Of a DNA stretch of 64,000 nt, positions 16,503 to 24,631 are shown piece after piece. This DNA comes from Polaromonas sp. AER18D-145 (GTDB lineage: Bacteria; Pseudomonadota; Gammaproteobacteria; Burkholderiales; Burkholderiaceae_C). Positions within the stretch are counted from its first letter, which is position 1, and every line of letters starts with the position of its first letter. The notes under the pieces are model-generated. The model was not told where the DNA came from. It worked only from the letters and a program-made list of their open reading frames with translations, and searched no databases. The stretch covers positions 1-64,000 of the forward strand of contig NZ_NBZV01000017.1 in the NCBI RefSeq assembly GCF_002379095.1, in the 5' to 3' direction. The position numbers and the translations under genes were made by a program.

Positions 16503-17862
16503 AGACTTTTTCAAGGCGCTGCGCGGCAGCGACCTCGAGATCAGCCTGAACGCCCAGATCGATGCGGCGCGCGCCGTGGAGCTGGTGGGCTGGAGCGACC
16601 GCACCCTGCTCAAAAGCGCGCTGGGCACGACACTGGCGAAAACCACCACGGATCGAGCCCTTTACGACGAGGCCTTTGATCGCTTCTTCCGTTTCAGTTC
16701 CTTCGAAAACATGGCTGCGCAAGACCTGCCGGGCCCAGCCCGCGATGACCAGGCCGCAAGCGGTTCCGGCGGGCCGGGCGGCTGCCAGGGCAGCGGCGGC
16801 CAGACCTTGTCGCAGTTGCTGCTGTCGGGTGACTCGGCGGCACTGGCCAAGCGCATGCAGGAAGCCGCGCGCGAGGTGGGCCTGACCGACATCTGGTTCT
16901 TCACCCAAAAAGGCTACTACACCCAGAAGATCCAGCAGGCCATGGGACTGGAACTGCTGGACCGCGAAATCTCTGACGCCAAACGCCAGACGCTGGCGCC
17001 CGAGCGCGCCATAGAACTCGAACTGGCGCGCAAACGGTTGTTTGTAGAGGTGCGCAATTTTGTCGAGCGCAAGCTCGCGCTCTTCGGCACGGCACCCACG
17101 CGCCAGTTGCACGACGACTTCCTGCAATCGCAAAAGCTCTCCAACATCGAAAAACGCGATTTCGCGCGCATGCACGTCATTGTCAGCAAGATCGCCAAGC
17201 GGCTGGCCGATCGCCACTCGCGGCGCAAGAAAAAGCGGGTGCGCGGCCAGCTCGACTTCCGCAAGACCCTGCGCAAGAACGCCGCCTACGACGGCGTGAT
17301 GTTCGAGACCTTCTGGCGCTCCAAAGTGGTGGACCGGCCGCGCGTGGTGGCCATCTGCGACGTCAGCGGCTCGGTACGCCAGTACGCGCGCTTTTTGCTG
17401 CTGTTCCTGCACAGTCTGGGCGAGCAGGTGAGCGACCTGCGCAGCTTCGCTTTCACCAACCACCTGGTCGAGGTGAGCGACACCTTCGAGTCGCTGCCGG
17501 TCGAACAGGCGGTCGACAAAGTGATGCAGGCGGTGGGCGGCAGTGGCACCGACTACGGGCAGACGCTGCTCGACATCAAGGCGCAGTTGCTCGATGACAT
17601 CGATCGCCGCACCACCGTGCTGATTCTCGGCGACGCGCGCAACAACCGCGGCCAAGCCCAGGCGCAAGTCATGCAACTGCTCTACCAGCGCGCGCGCCGG
17701 GTCATCTGGCTCAACCCCGAGCCGGTCTCGTTCTGGGGCCTGGGCGATTCGGAGATGAAGCGCTACGCCCCCTATTGCCACATCGCGCGCGAATGCAATT
17801 CCCTCGCACACCTGGAAAGCACGCTCGACGCCTTGCTGCGCACCCACTCGGCCAGCGCCTGA
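16486..17862 (+). CDS. CoxE-like VWA-domain protein, partner of MoxR
   Basis: I choose the GTG at 16486, which has GGAGAG six bases upstream; the product is 458 residues. An ATG at 16471 is the alternative. The N-terminal helical part holds a Gly-rich linker (SGSGGPGGCQGSGGQ, about 91-105). The C-terminal von Willebrand A domain has the MIDAS motif D-V-S-G-S (Asp292, Ser294, Ser296) and later GTDYGQTLLDI. CoxE-type proteins work with MoxR ATPases in metal-centre assembly or chaperoning. The reading frame overlaps the MoxR gene by 17 bases, so a shared role is near certain. Confidence 0.88.
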   Translation: MQATLEDFFKALRGSDLEISLNAQIDAARAVELVGWSDRTLLKSALGTTLAKTTTDRALYDEAFDRFFRFSSFENMAAQDLPGPARDDQAASGSGGPGGCQGSGGQTLSQLLLSGDSAALAKRMQEAAREVGLTDIWFFTQKGYYTQKIQQAMGLELLDREISDAKRQTLAPERAIELELARKRLFVEVRNFVERKLALFGTAPTRQLHDDFLQSQKLSNIEKRDFARMHVIVSKIAKRLADRHSRRKKKRVRGQLDFRKTLRKNAAYDGVMFETFWRSKVVDRPRVVAICDVSGSVRQYARFLLLFLHSLGEQVSDLRSFAFTNHLVEVSDTFESLPVEQAVDKVMQAVGGSGTDYGQTLLDIKAQLLDDIDRRTTVLILGDARNNRGQAQAQVMQLLYQRARRVIWLNPEPVSFWGLGDSEMKRYAPYCHIARECNSLAHLESTLDALLRTHSASA

Positions 17863-17896
17863 AGCCCATCCCACCCACGCTCAACGGACACTGCCC

Positions 17897-19537
17897 ATGG
17901 CCCGCCCCACATTGCAACTCCACCCCCGCAAAGAGCCGGTCACCGCGCACCCGGCCGCCACCCTGCTGCTGCTGCGGGACGGTGCGCTTGGCGTCGAAGT
18001 GTTGATGACCCGGCGCTCGCCGACAGCCAGCTTCCTGCCCGGCGCCTATGTGTTTCCCGGCGGGCGCGTGGACCCCGACGACCACCAGGCGCACACGCTC
18101 GCGCGTACGCCCGGCACAGGCGGACGCTACCGCACGGCGGCGCTGGCGGCGCTGCGGGAAACCTTCGAGGAACTCGGCATACTGCTGGCGGTGCAGGCCG
18201 ATGGCAAGCCCATCACCCGCACCCACCTTCAAGCGCTGGACCGCCGCCAGGCGCTGTACCCGCAACTGCAAGCCAAGGGCTGGTCACTGACGCTTGATCA
18301 GGCGCGCATGCTGGCCTGCTGGACCACCGACCGCAGCGTGCCCAAGCGTTTCGACACCGCCTTCTTCGCCGCGCTCATGCCGGACCAGCAAGACCCGGTG
18401 GCCGACGAAATGGAACAGTTCGAGCCCGTCTGGGTCAGGCCCGAGGATGCTCTGACGCAGCACCAGGCCGGCAACTTTTTCATGATCTTTCCCACCATCC
18501 GTACCTTGCACTGGCTGGAGGATTTCGCGCAGGCCGAGCAGGCCCTGGCGGCTTGCACTGAGGACGATCCGCTGTGGAATTCCTGTCCGCGCGGCGGGCT
18601 GGTCGGTGGTCAGCCAACGCGTTTCATGGAGCACGAAGCGCCGTACGGCGAACTCGCGCTGGTCTGCCCGGACGGGCAGCTCGCGCACCCGCTGGACTGG
18701 CAACACGAGCGGCCGGTGCCCCTGTTGCGGCACCTGCATCGCCTCACCGCCCCCAACGCCAGCGTCATGACCGGCCCCGGCACCAACAGCTACATCGTCG
18801 GCAATGCGGCCAGTGGCTACATCGTCATTGATCCGGGCCCCTTGCTGGAGGACCACATTGACCGCCTGCTGGCCTTCACTGCGGGCAAGGTCACCGCCAT
18901 CATCTGCACCCACTCACACCCTGACCACTCCCCCGCGGCACGCCCCCTGGCCCAGGCCTGCGCCCTGGTGACGGGCCGGACACCGCCCGTGCTGGGCCTG
19001 GCCTCCGCCGCCACCGCCCGCTCTACGGCAGCATTCACCCCCGACCGCGCCCTGGCTGACAGCGAGCGCCTGACGCTGCATGATGGTGAACACGCCATCA
19101 CCCTGCGCGTAGTGCATACGCCGGGGCACGCCGCCAACCACCTCTGTCTCATCCTCGAAGAAGATGGCTTGCTGTTCTCCGGAGACCACATCCTCAGTGG
19201 CAGCACCACCATCATCGACCCGCCGGACGGCGACATGAGCGCCTACCTCGATTCGCTGGACCGCCTGGCCCTGGCCTGCAAGCAAGATCGCATCGAATTC
19301 ATCCTGCCGGCGCACGGCCATGTCATCGGCGAGGCCGCACAGGCCATCGCGCAGCTCAAGGCACACCGTCTGCGGCGCGAGGCCAAGGTACTGGCCGCCA
19401 TGCGCTGCGCACCGCGAGCCGGCCTGGACGCGTGGCTACCTCTCGCCTATGACGACACCCCCAATGCGCTTTGGCCGCTGGCCAAGCGATCGCTGACGGC
19501 CCATGTGCAACGCATCGAGCAACTGGCGATGCTTTGA
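17897..19537 (+). CDS. Nudix hydrolase - metallo-beta-lactamase-fold fusion protein
   Basis: This 546-residue protein joins two hydrolase domains. The N-terminal Nudix domain (about 15-260) has FPGGRVDPDD and AALRETFEELGILL, an expanded Nudix box like CoA-diphosphatase/NUDT19 types. The C-terminal MBL domain (about 270-470) has the full metal site: H339-S-H341-P-D343-H344, HTPGHAANHL and LFSGDHI, then a LACTB2-like winged-helix tail. Likely roles are CoA or acyl-CoA housekeeping and thioester or ester hydrolysis; no substrate is shown. A shorter paralogue lies at 35239-36360. The gene starts 34 bases after coxE. Confidence 0.85.
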   Translation: MARPTLQLHPRKEPVTAHPAATLLLLRDGALGVEVLMTRRSPTASFLPGAYVFPGGRVDPDDHQAHTLARTPGTGGRYRTAALAALRETFEELGILLAVQADGKPITRTHLQALDRRQALYPQLQAKGWSLTLDQARMLACWTTDRSVPKRFDTAFFAALMPDQQDPVADEMEQFEPVWVRPEDALTQHQAGNFFMIFPTIRTLHWLEDFAQAEQALAACTEDDPLWNSCPRGGLVGGQPTRFMEHEAPYGELALVCPDGQLAHPLDWQHERPVPLLRHLHRLTAPNASVMTGPGTNSYIVGNAASGYIVIDPGPLLEDHIDRLLAFTAGKVTAIICTHSHPDHSPAARPLAQACALVTGRTPPVLGLASAATARSTAAFTPDRALADSERLTLHDGEHAITLRVVHTPGHAANHLCLILEEDGLLFSGDHILSGSTTIIDPPDGDMSAYLDSLDRLALACKQDRIEFILPAHGHVIGEAAQAIAQLKAHRLRREAKVLAAMRCAPRAGLDAWLPLAYDDTPNALWPLAKRSLTAHVQRIEQLAML

Positions 19538-19575
19538 ATCCCATACGCTTTTTAGACAACCCACAGGAGCCCAAT

Positions 19576-20067
19576 TTGAATACCAACGCCCCCCACCTTG
19601 ACCGCATCGCCGCCTGCAAGCGAAGCTGGAACGATAGCCCCTTTCTGAAGGCGCAAGGGCTGGAAGTTGAAGAAACAGCCGTAGGCCGGGCTATTGTGCG
19701 ACTGCCTAAAGCCCTCCCCACCCAACGCGGCGGCGGTGGTTCGGACACCGTGCTCAATGGCGGCGTCATCTCTTATATGTTTGACGGCGCGCTTGGCTGG
19801 GCCATCATCTCCTCGCTGCTGGCCATGCCCGAGGCGGCCGACATTGACCCCTTCGAGCTGCGCCAGTTCACGATCAACCTCGACATCACCTTCCTCAACG
19901 CCGCCATGGGCGATAGCTTCGAGGCGCGCGGCAATGTTGTGCGCATCAGCCGCACCACGGCATTTGCCGAAGGGGAGTTCCTGGATGCCAATGGCACAGT
20001 CTGCGCCACCGCCAAGGGCATCTGGCGCGTGTTCTGGCCGCGCAGTATTGCCACCACCCCGCGCTGA
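19576..20067 (+). CDS. Hotdog-fold (PaaI-type) thioesterase
   Basis: Taking the TTG at 19576, preceded by CAGGAGC, gives 163 residues. No in-frame ATG lies between the upstream stop and the conserved region. The hotdog core is visible: VLNGGVISYMFDGALGWAI (about 57-75) is the PaaI-type helix with the Asn-Gly-Gly and acidic residue used for thioester hydrolysis. The strand NLDITFLNAAMGDSFEARG (about 102-120) follows. It would release CoA from dead-end or product acyl-CoAs. The start is uncertain because it is non-ATG. Confidence 0.8.
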   Translation: MNTNAPHLDRIAACKRSWNDSPFLKAQGLEVEETAVGRAIVRLPKALPTQRGGGGSDTVLNGGVISYMFDGALGWAIISSLLAMPEAADIDPFELRQFTINLDITFLNAAMGDSFEARGNVVRISRTTAFAEGEFLDANGTVCATAKGIWRVFWPRSIATTPR

Positions 20068-20098
20068 CCCCGCTCCCCCAAAAAAACCGGAAATATTC

Positions 20099-21880
20099 AT
20101 GAAACAAACCACCCTTCGCATCGGCAGCGCCTCGGGCTTTTGGGGCGACAGCGAGTTCGCCGCCGCCCAACTGGTGCAGCGCGGCAACATCGACGTCCTG
20201 GTGTTCGACTACCTGGCCGAAATCACCATGTCGCTGCTCAGCCGCGCCAAGGCCAAGGATCCGGCACTGGGCTATGCACCGGATTTCGTGGCCACCCTCC
20301 AGCCCCTGATGAAGGAGCTGAAGTCGCGCGGCATCAAGGTCATTGCCAACGCCGGTGGCGTCAACCCGTCCGCCTGCCGCGCCGCGCTGGTGGCGGCGGC
20401 GCAGGCCGAAGGCGTTGACCTGAAAATCGCCGCCGTGCTGGGTGACGACCTGATGCCCCAGGTCGAGGCACTGCGGGCGGCCGGTACCCAGGAGATGTTC
20501 GCAGGCAGCCCGTTCCCGCAAAAGGTGATGAGCGCCAACGCCTATCTCGGCGCCTTCCCGATTGCGGCCGCGCTGGCGGCCGGCGCCGACATCGTGGTCA
20601 CTGGCCGCTGTGTCGACAGCGCGGTCACGCTGGCGCCGCTGATCCATGCCTTTGGCTGGACCGCCGCCGACCACGACCTGCTCGCGCAGGGCAGCCTGGC
20701 CGGCCATCTGATCGAATGCGGCACGCAGGCCACCGGCGGCAACTACACCGACTGGGACACGGTACCGGGCTGGGACGACATGGGCTTTCCCATCGCCGAG
20801 TGCCGCGCTGACGGCAGCTTCGTCATCACCAAGCCCGAAGGCACGGGCGGGCTGATCTGCCCGTCCACGGTGGGCGAGCAGATGCTCTATGAAATCGGCG
20901 ACCCGCGCGCCTACATCCTGCCCGACGTGGTGTGCGACTTCACCGGTGTGACACTCACACAAATCGGCCCCAACCGTGTCGAGGTCAAGGGCGCGCGCGG
21001 CCTGCCTCCCACCGACCAGGCCAAGGCCAGCATCACCTACGCCGACGGCTTTCGCGCCATGAGCCTGTTCATGATCGGCGGCATCGATGCCGGGCCTAAG
21101 GCGCAGCGCGTGGGCGCGGCCATGCTGGCGCGCATGCGGCGCCACTATGCCCAGCGCGGCTGGCCCGACTTCACCGAAACCAGCATTGAAGCCATCGGTG
21201 CCGAAGACACCTACGGCCCCCATGCGCGGCCCGATGCGCGCGAGGTGATGCTCAAGATCGGCGTGCGCCACCCGGTCAAGGACGCGCTCGAACTGTTTTC
21301 GCGCGAAGTGGCGCCCATGGCCCTGATGTCGGCCCCGGCCATCACCGGCTTCACCGGCGGGCGGCCCAAGGTGCAGCCGGTGGTACGGCTATTTTCCTGC
21401 CTGGTACCCAAAACACAGGTGGTGGCGAGCATCGACATGGGCGAGCAGACCGTGGCAGCACCGCCATGGCTCGGAAAACCGTTTGATCCGGCGACCCTGC
21501 CCCAGGTCGACGGCCCGCTGCCCGCTGCCGATGCCTTTGCGCGCGGCACGCGCACGGTGCCGCTGGTGCGACTGGCGTGGGGACGCAGCGGCGACAAGGG
21601 CGATGCCGCCAATATCGGCATCCTGGCGCGCCAACCCCATTACCTGCCCTTCATCCGCGCCGCCCTGACCGAGCAGGTGGTGGCAGCCTGGTTCGCCCAC
21701 CTCGTCAAGGGCAGCGTGCAGCGCTTTGACCTGCCCGGCACGCACGCGCTGAACTTTCTGATGCACGAAGCCCTGGGCGGCGGCGGCATCGCTTCGGTTC
21801 GCATGGACTCGCAGGGCAAAGCCTTCGCGCAGATGCTGCTCGACTTCCCGGTGCCGATTCCGGCTGACATGGCACTTTGA
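20099..21880 (+). CDS. AtuA-like protein (DUF1446), acyclic terpene utilisation family
   Basis: The 593-residue protein has the DUF1446 N-terminal domain: RIGSASGFWGDSEFAAAQLV (about 7-26), IKVIANAGGVNP (about 79-90), ADIVVTGRCVDSAVTLAPLI (about 162-181). A C-terminal AtuA-like extension begins near VRLAWGRSGDKGD (about 490). Pseudomonas AtuA is required for growth on citronellol and geranylate, but its biochemical role is not established. Its presence with a carboxylase of MCC/GCC type and several acyl-CoA dehydrogenases supports a branched or isoprenoid acid pathway. The ATG at 20099 is chosen over longer in-frame starts that overlap the thioesterase gene. Confidence 0.88.
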   Translation: MKQTTLRIGSASGFWGDSEFAAAQLVQRGNIDVLVFDYLAEITMSLLSRAKAKDPALGYAPDFVATLQPLMKELKSRGIKVIANAGGVNPSACRAALVAAAQAEGVDLKIAAVLGDDLMPQVEALRAAGTQEMFAGSPFPQKVMSANAYLGAFPIAAALAAGADIVVTGRCVDSAVTLAPLIHAFGWTAADHDLLAQGSLAGHLIECGTQATGGNYTDWDTVPGWDDMGFPIAECRADGSFVITKPEGTGGLICPSTVGEQMLYEIGDPRAYILPDVVCDFTGVTLTQIGPNRVEVKGARGLPPTDQAKASITYADGFRAMSLFMIGGIDAGPKAQRVGAAMLARMRRHYAQRGWPDFTETSIEAIGAEDTYGPHARPDAREVMLKIGVRHPVKDALELFSREVAPMALMSAPAITGFTGGRPKVQPVVRLFSCLVPKTQVVASIDMGEQTVAAPPWLGKPFDPATLPQVDGPLPAADAFARGTRTVPLVRLAWGRSGDKGDAANIGILARQPHYLPFIRAALTEQVVAAWFAHLVKGSVQRFDLPGTHALNFLMHEALGGGGIASVRMDSQGKAFAQMLLDFPVPIPADMAL

Positions 21881-21925
21881 CAACTTTCGCCCCCAGCCCC
21901 CCAACCCAAGACGGAGACACACACC

Positions 21926-23122
21926 ATGAACACCCCGGCCACCACCGCCATTGGCAACACGGCTTCTGCAAGCCTGCGCGAGCGCATTCGTGACGTGCAG
22001 GAGGCCGCCCGCGGCGTCACCACCCTGTACCCGCGCAGCTACATTCTCCAGTGCATCAAGGAAGATCGCTTCCCCGACGAGCTGTGGCAAAAGCTCGGCG
22101 AGTTCGGCCTGCTCGGCCTGTCCGTCCCGGAAGAGTACGGCGGCTCCGGCGGCGGCGTGCTGGAGATCACCGCGCTCAACGAGGCGCTGGCGCTGGCCGG
22201 CGTGCCCACCCTGTTCCTGGTCGTCACCGGGCTGGGCCGGGTGCCGATCATGCGCCACGGCACACCCGAGCAAATCAAGAAATACGTCACACCGACCTGT
22301 ACCGGCGAGAAGAAGCTGTGCTTTGCGATCACCGAACCCAATGCCGGCACCAACAGCTTCGCCATGACCACGCTGGCCACGCCCAACGCCGACGGCGGCT
22401 GGACGCTCAACGGCCAAAAGGTCTTCATCTCCGGCGCGCGCGATGCCGACTACATGCTGGTGATCGCACGCACCACCAAGGCAGGCGAGGTGAAGCACCG
22501 CACCGACGGCATCTCGCTTTTCGTGCTGGACATGAAGACGCCCGGCATCCAACTGACACAACTCAACATCCAGGTCGAAACCGCCGAGCGCCAGTACATG
22601 GTGTTCTTTGACAACGTCAGGCTGCCCGCCGACGCGCTGATCGGCGAAGCCGGCAGGGGCGCCAAGCTGATGTTCGAAGGCCTGAACTCGGAGCGCCTGC
22701 TGGCCGCTGGCGCCGCCATCGGCCTGGGCGACTATGCACTGGCCAAGGCGGTGGCCTACTCAAAAGATCGCAAGCCCTTCGGCAAGCCGATCGGCTCGTA
22801 CCAGGCGCTGCAGCACCGCATGGCGCAGGCCAAGGCGCAGATCGAGGCGGCGCGGCTGATGACCTACAACGCGGCCGAGCGCTTCGACGCCGGCGAAGAC
22901 GCCGGTGCGCACGCCAACATGGCCAAGCTGCTGGGCTCGCAGGCGGCGGTGGCCGCCGTCGAGGCCGCGCTGCAAACCCACGGCGGCTACGGGTTTGATC
23001 GCGACTACGACATCATCACGCTGTGGCCCATGATCCGCTTGCTGGAAATCGCACCGATCAACAATGAGATGCTGCTCAACTACATCGGCGAACATGTGCT
23101 GGGATTGCCCAAGTCATACTGA
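21926..23122 (+). CDS. Acyl-CoA dehydrogenase
   Basis: The 398-residue dehydrogenase follows an ACGGAGAC ribosome site. Motifs are LCFAITEPNAGTNSFAMTTL (about 131-150), FISGARDADYMLVI (about 168), and the signature THGGYGFDRDYDIITLWPMI (about 352-371). The MCAD-base position reads APINNEMLLNYIGEHVLGLP, an end shared with the dehydrogenase at 56660 and unlike the GEGTNE ends. It closes the plus-strand cluster; a TetR gene follows 47 bases later on the same strand. Substrate unknown; a short or branched acyl-CoA is likely from context. Confidence 0.92.
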   Translation: MNTPATTAIGNTASASLRERIRDVQEAARGVTTLYPRSYILQCIKEDRFPDELWQKLGEFGLLGLSVPEEYGGSGGGVLEITALNEALALAGVPTLFLVVTGLGRVPIMRHGTPEQIKKYVTPTCTGEKKLCFAITEPNAGTNSFAMTTLATPNADGGWTLNGQKVFISGARDADYMLVIARTTKAGEVKHRTDGISLFVLDMKTPGIQLTQLNIQVETAERQYMVFFDNVRLPADALIGEAGRGAKLMFEGLNSERLLAAGAAIGLGDYALAKAVAYSKDRKPFGKPIGSYQALQHRMAQAKAQIEAARLMTYNAAERFDAGEDAGAHANMAKLLGSQAAVAAVEAALQTHGGYGFDRDYDIITLWPMIRLLEIAPINNEMLLNYIGEHVLGLPKSY

Positions 23123-23169
23123 GCCGATGGCCGCCGTGCCCACCTTGCGTCTTGATTCGTTTGCTGAAA

Positions 23170-23820
23170 ATGTGCGCCACACGCTCCCGATCTGACCACT
23201 CAGCGGTCAAGCGGCCGAGAGGCCGCCCACGCAAGACGCTGGAAGAGCGGAATGAGGGCCTCGGCCGCCAAGCCATCATCAAGGCCGCGGCCAAACTGTT
23301 TCGATGCCACGGCTTCAACGGCACGAGCACGCGCGACATCGCCTGCGCCGTCGGCATGCATTCCGGATCGCTGTTTTATCACTTCAAAAGCAAGGATGCG
23401 CTGTTGTACGAAGTGATGCAGGAAGGCTTGCGCAGCGCGGTGGCGCGCCAGATGATCGTGCTGCTTGCCGAACATGACGCTGCGACCACGCTGCGGCAAT
23501 TGATCCGATCGCATTTCGACACGCTGCTGGGACCAAACAGCGACTTCATGCAGGCGGTGCTCTACGAGTCCCGCTCCCTCAACACTCGGCAGCGCAACGT
23601 CATCGCGAAACTGCAAGGTGATTACGAGGCCGCATGGACGCCGGTGCTCCAGGAACTGTCGTTGACCGGCTGCCTGCAAGCCGAGGTGCCCCTGGCGCGT
23701 CATTTGCTCTTTGGTGCACTGAACTGGTCAGTACAGTGGTTCGACGCAAAAAATGGGGCTTCGCTTGATGACCTGACTGATGCAGTGATGGCGCTGATGA
23801 TACGTAAGAAGTCGCGATAG
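23170..23820 (+). CDS. TetR/AcrR-family transcriptional regulator
   Basis: Starting at the ATG at 23170 gives 216 residues (a TTG at 23152 is in frame). After a basic N-terminal tail (KRPRGRPRKT) the TetR domain reads AIIKAAAKLFRCHGFNGTST and RDIACAVGMHSGSLFYHFKS, closely resembling the TetR at 4184-4789. The ligand domain includes a segment near the C-terminus (NWSVQWFDAKNG) also found in the other regulator as NWTAQWYRPGG. A broken copy of its 3' end lies at 35026-35137. It probably controls the upstream acyl-CoA cluster, in which it is the last gene. Confidence 0.88.
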   Translation: MCATRSRSDHSAVKRPRGRPRKTLEERNEGLGRQAIIKAAAKLFRCHGFNGTSTRDIACAVGMHSGSLFYHFKSKDALLYEVMQEGLRSAVARQMIVLLAEHDAATTLRQLIRSHFDTLLGPNSDFMQAVLYESRSLNTRQRNVIAKLQGDYEAAWTPVLQELSLTGCLQAEVPLARHLLFGALNWSVQWFDAKNGASLDDLTDAVMALMIRKKSR

Positions 23821-23972
23821 CGCATGGCTCATGATCGGTCTTCACACCAAGCCTTCGGCTGCCAAGTGGTCGTGAGCCACCAAGCGCACGAAAATCCCGA
23901 CAGACTCCCCAAGGAGACATTACGACTGGGCGCCGTCAACACGAAGTAAGTAATGTCGAAGTAAGTACAGTA

Positions 23973-24001
23973 TTGACAAGCCATTTTTGGCAACTCATAA
24001 T
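23973..24001 (+). promoter_or_regulatory. Sigma-70-type promoter for the 24-34 kb operon
   Basis: TTGACA (23973-23978) and CATAAT (23996-24001) are separated by 17 bases, a nearly consensus promoter. It lies 47 bases before the MaoC-type gene in a 227-base gap that otherwise shows no gene. A 16-base perfect palindrome overlaps the -10 element and the expected transcription start. Confidence 0.75.
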
Positions 24002-24013
24002 GTCCGGACATTA
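23998..24013. promoter_or_regulatory. Perfect 16-bp palindrome, putative GntR operator
   Basis: TAATGTCCGGACATTA is fully self-complementary and covers the last four bases of the -10 box plus the expected +1. Its GTCCGGAC core has the shape of HutC-subfamily GntR sites (GTC-type inverted half-sites, from memory). A HutC-type GntR/UTRA regulator is encoded in the same operon at 31281, so autorepression is the simplest model. Confidence 0.6.
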
Positions 24014-24047
24014 GGATGTTCATCACAAAAGAATTCCAGAAAACAAC

Positions 24048-24551
24048 ATGATCAAAACGACCGCCCCCACCCGCCACCGCGCCAGCCTTGGGCGCTACTT
24101 CGAAGACTTCGTCGTCGGCGACGTCTACGAGCACTTCCCCGGCCGGACCATCACGGAGACGGACAACATCCAGTTTTCCCTTCTCACCATGAACAACCAC
24201 CCGATGCACTGCGACCACGCCTTCGCCGCCAAGAGCGAGTTCGGAAAGCCGCTCGTGAACAGCGGCCTCACGCTCGCGATCGTCCTCGGCATGACTGTCG
24301 CGGACGTCAGCGGCAAGGCCATCGCGAACCTGGGCTGGACCGATATCCAGCTCATCGCCCCCGTGCATCCCGGCGACACCATTTACGCCGAATCAGAGAT
24401 GCTCGAGAAACGCGAGTCGAAGTCGCGCCCGACACAGGGCATCGTCACCGTGCGGACCATCGGCAAGAAGGCCGATGGCGTCGTGTTCATGTCCTTCGTG
24501 CGCTCCGTTCTCATTCCCAAGCGCGGCCACGGGGTACAGGACATCGTCTGA
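24048..24551 (+). CDS. MaoC-family acyl-CoA hydratase, itaconyl/mesaconyl-CoA hydratase-like
   Basis: The 167-residue single-hotdog MaoC protein has RYFEDFVVGDVYEH at the start and FSLLTMNNHPMHCDHAFAAK (about 44-63). In this subfamily the usual Asp of the Asp-x4-His dyad is Asn and the His is kept. It hydrates enoyl-CoAs. Itaconyl-CoA hydratase (Ich) and mesaconyl-CoA hydratases belong here. First gene of an operon with a TRAP transporter, MmgE/PrpD, dehydrogenase, CaiB and CitE, which matches the itaconate route: transferase, hydratase, lyase. A paralogue is at 55014-55472. Substrate inferred from context only. Confidence 0.85.
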   Translation: MIKTTAPTRHRASLGRYFEDFVVGDVYEHFPGRTITETDNIQFSLLTMNNHPMHCDHAFAAKSEFGKPLVNSGLTLAIVLGMTVADVSGKAIANLGWTDIQLIAPVHPGDTIYAESEMLEKRESKSRPTQGIVTVRTIGKKADGVVFMSFVRSVLIPKRGHGVQDIV

Positions 24552-24631
24552 GCCGTTCCACCCCGGGGACGGACGAGCGAGCGATACCCAGCTGCGATCA
24601 CGCAGCACCAACCATAACCAAAGGAGACAAC

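Noticed and set aside
15534-17862. CO dehydrogenase maturation cluster
   Set aside because: MoxR and CoxE-like proteins recall coxDE, but no molybdenum hydroxylase subunits (coxL, coxM, coxS) are anywhere in the window.
23821-23972. Possible small open frames between tetR and the 24-kb promoter
   Set aside because: Short frames with no ribosome site and no recognisable motif.
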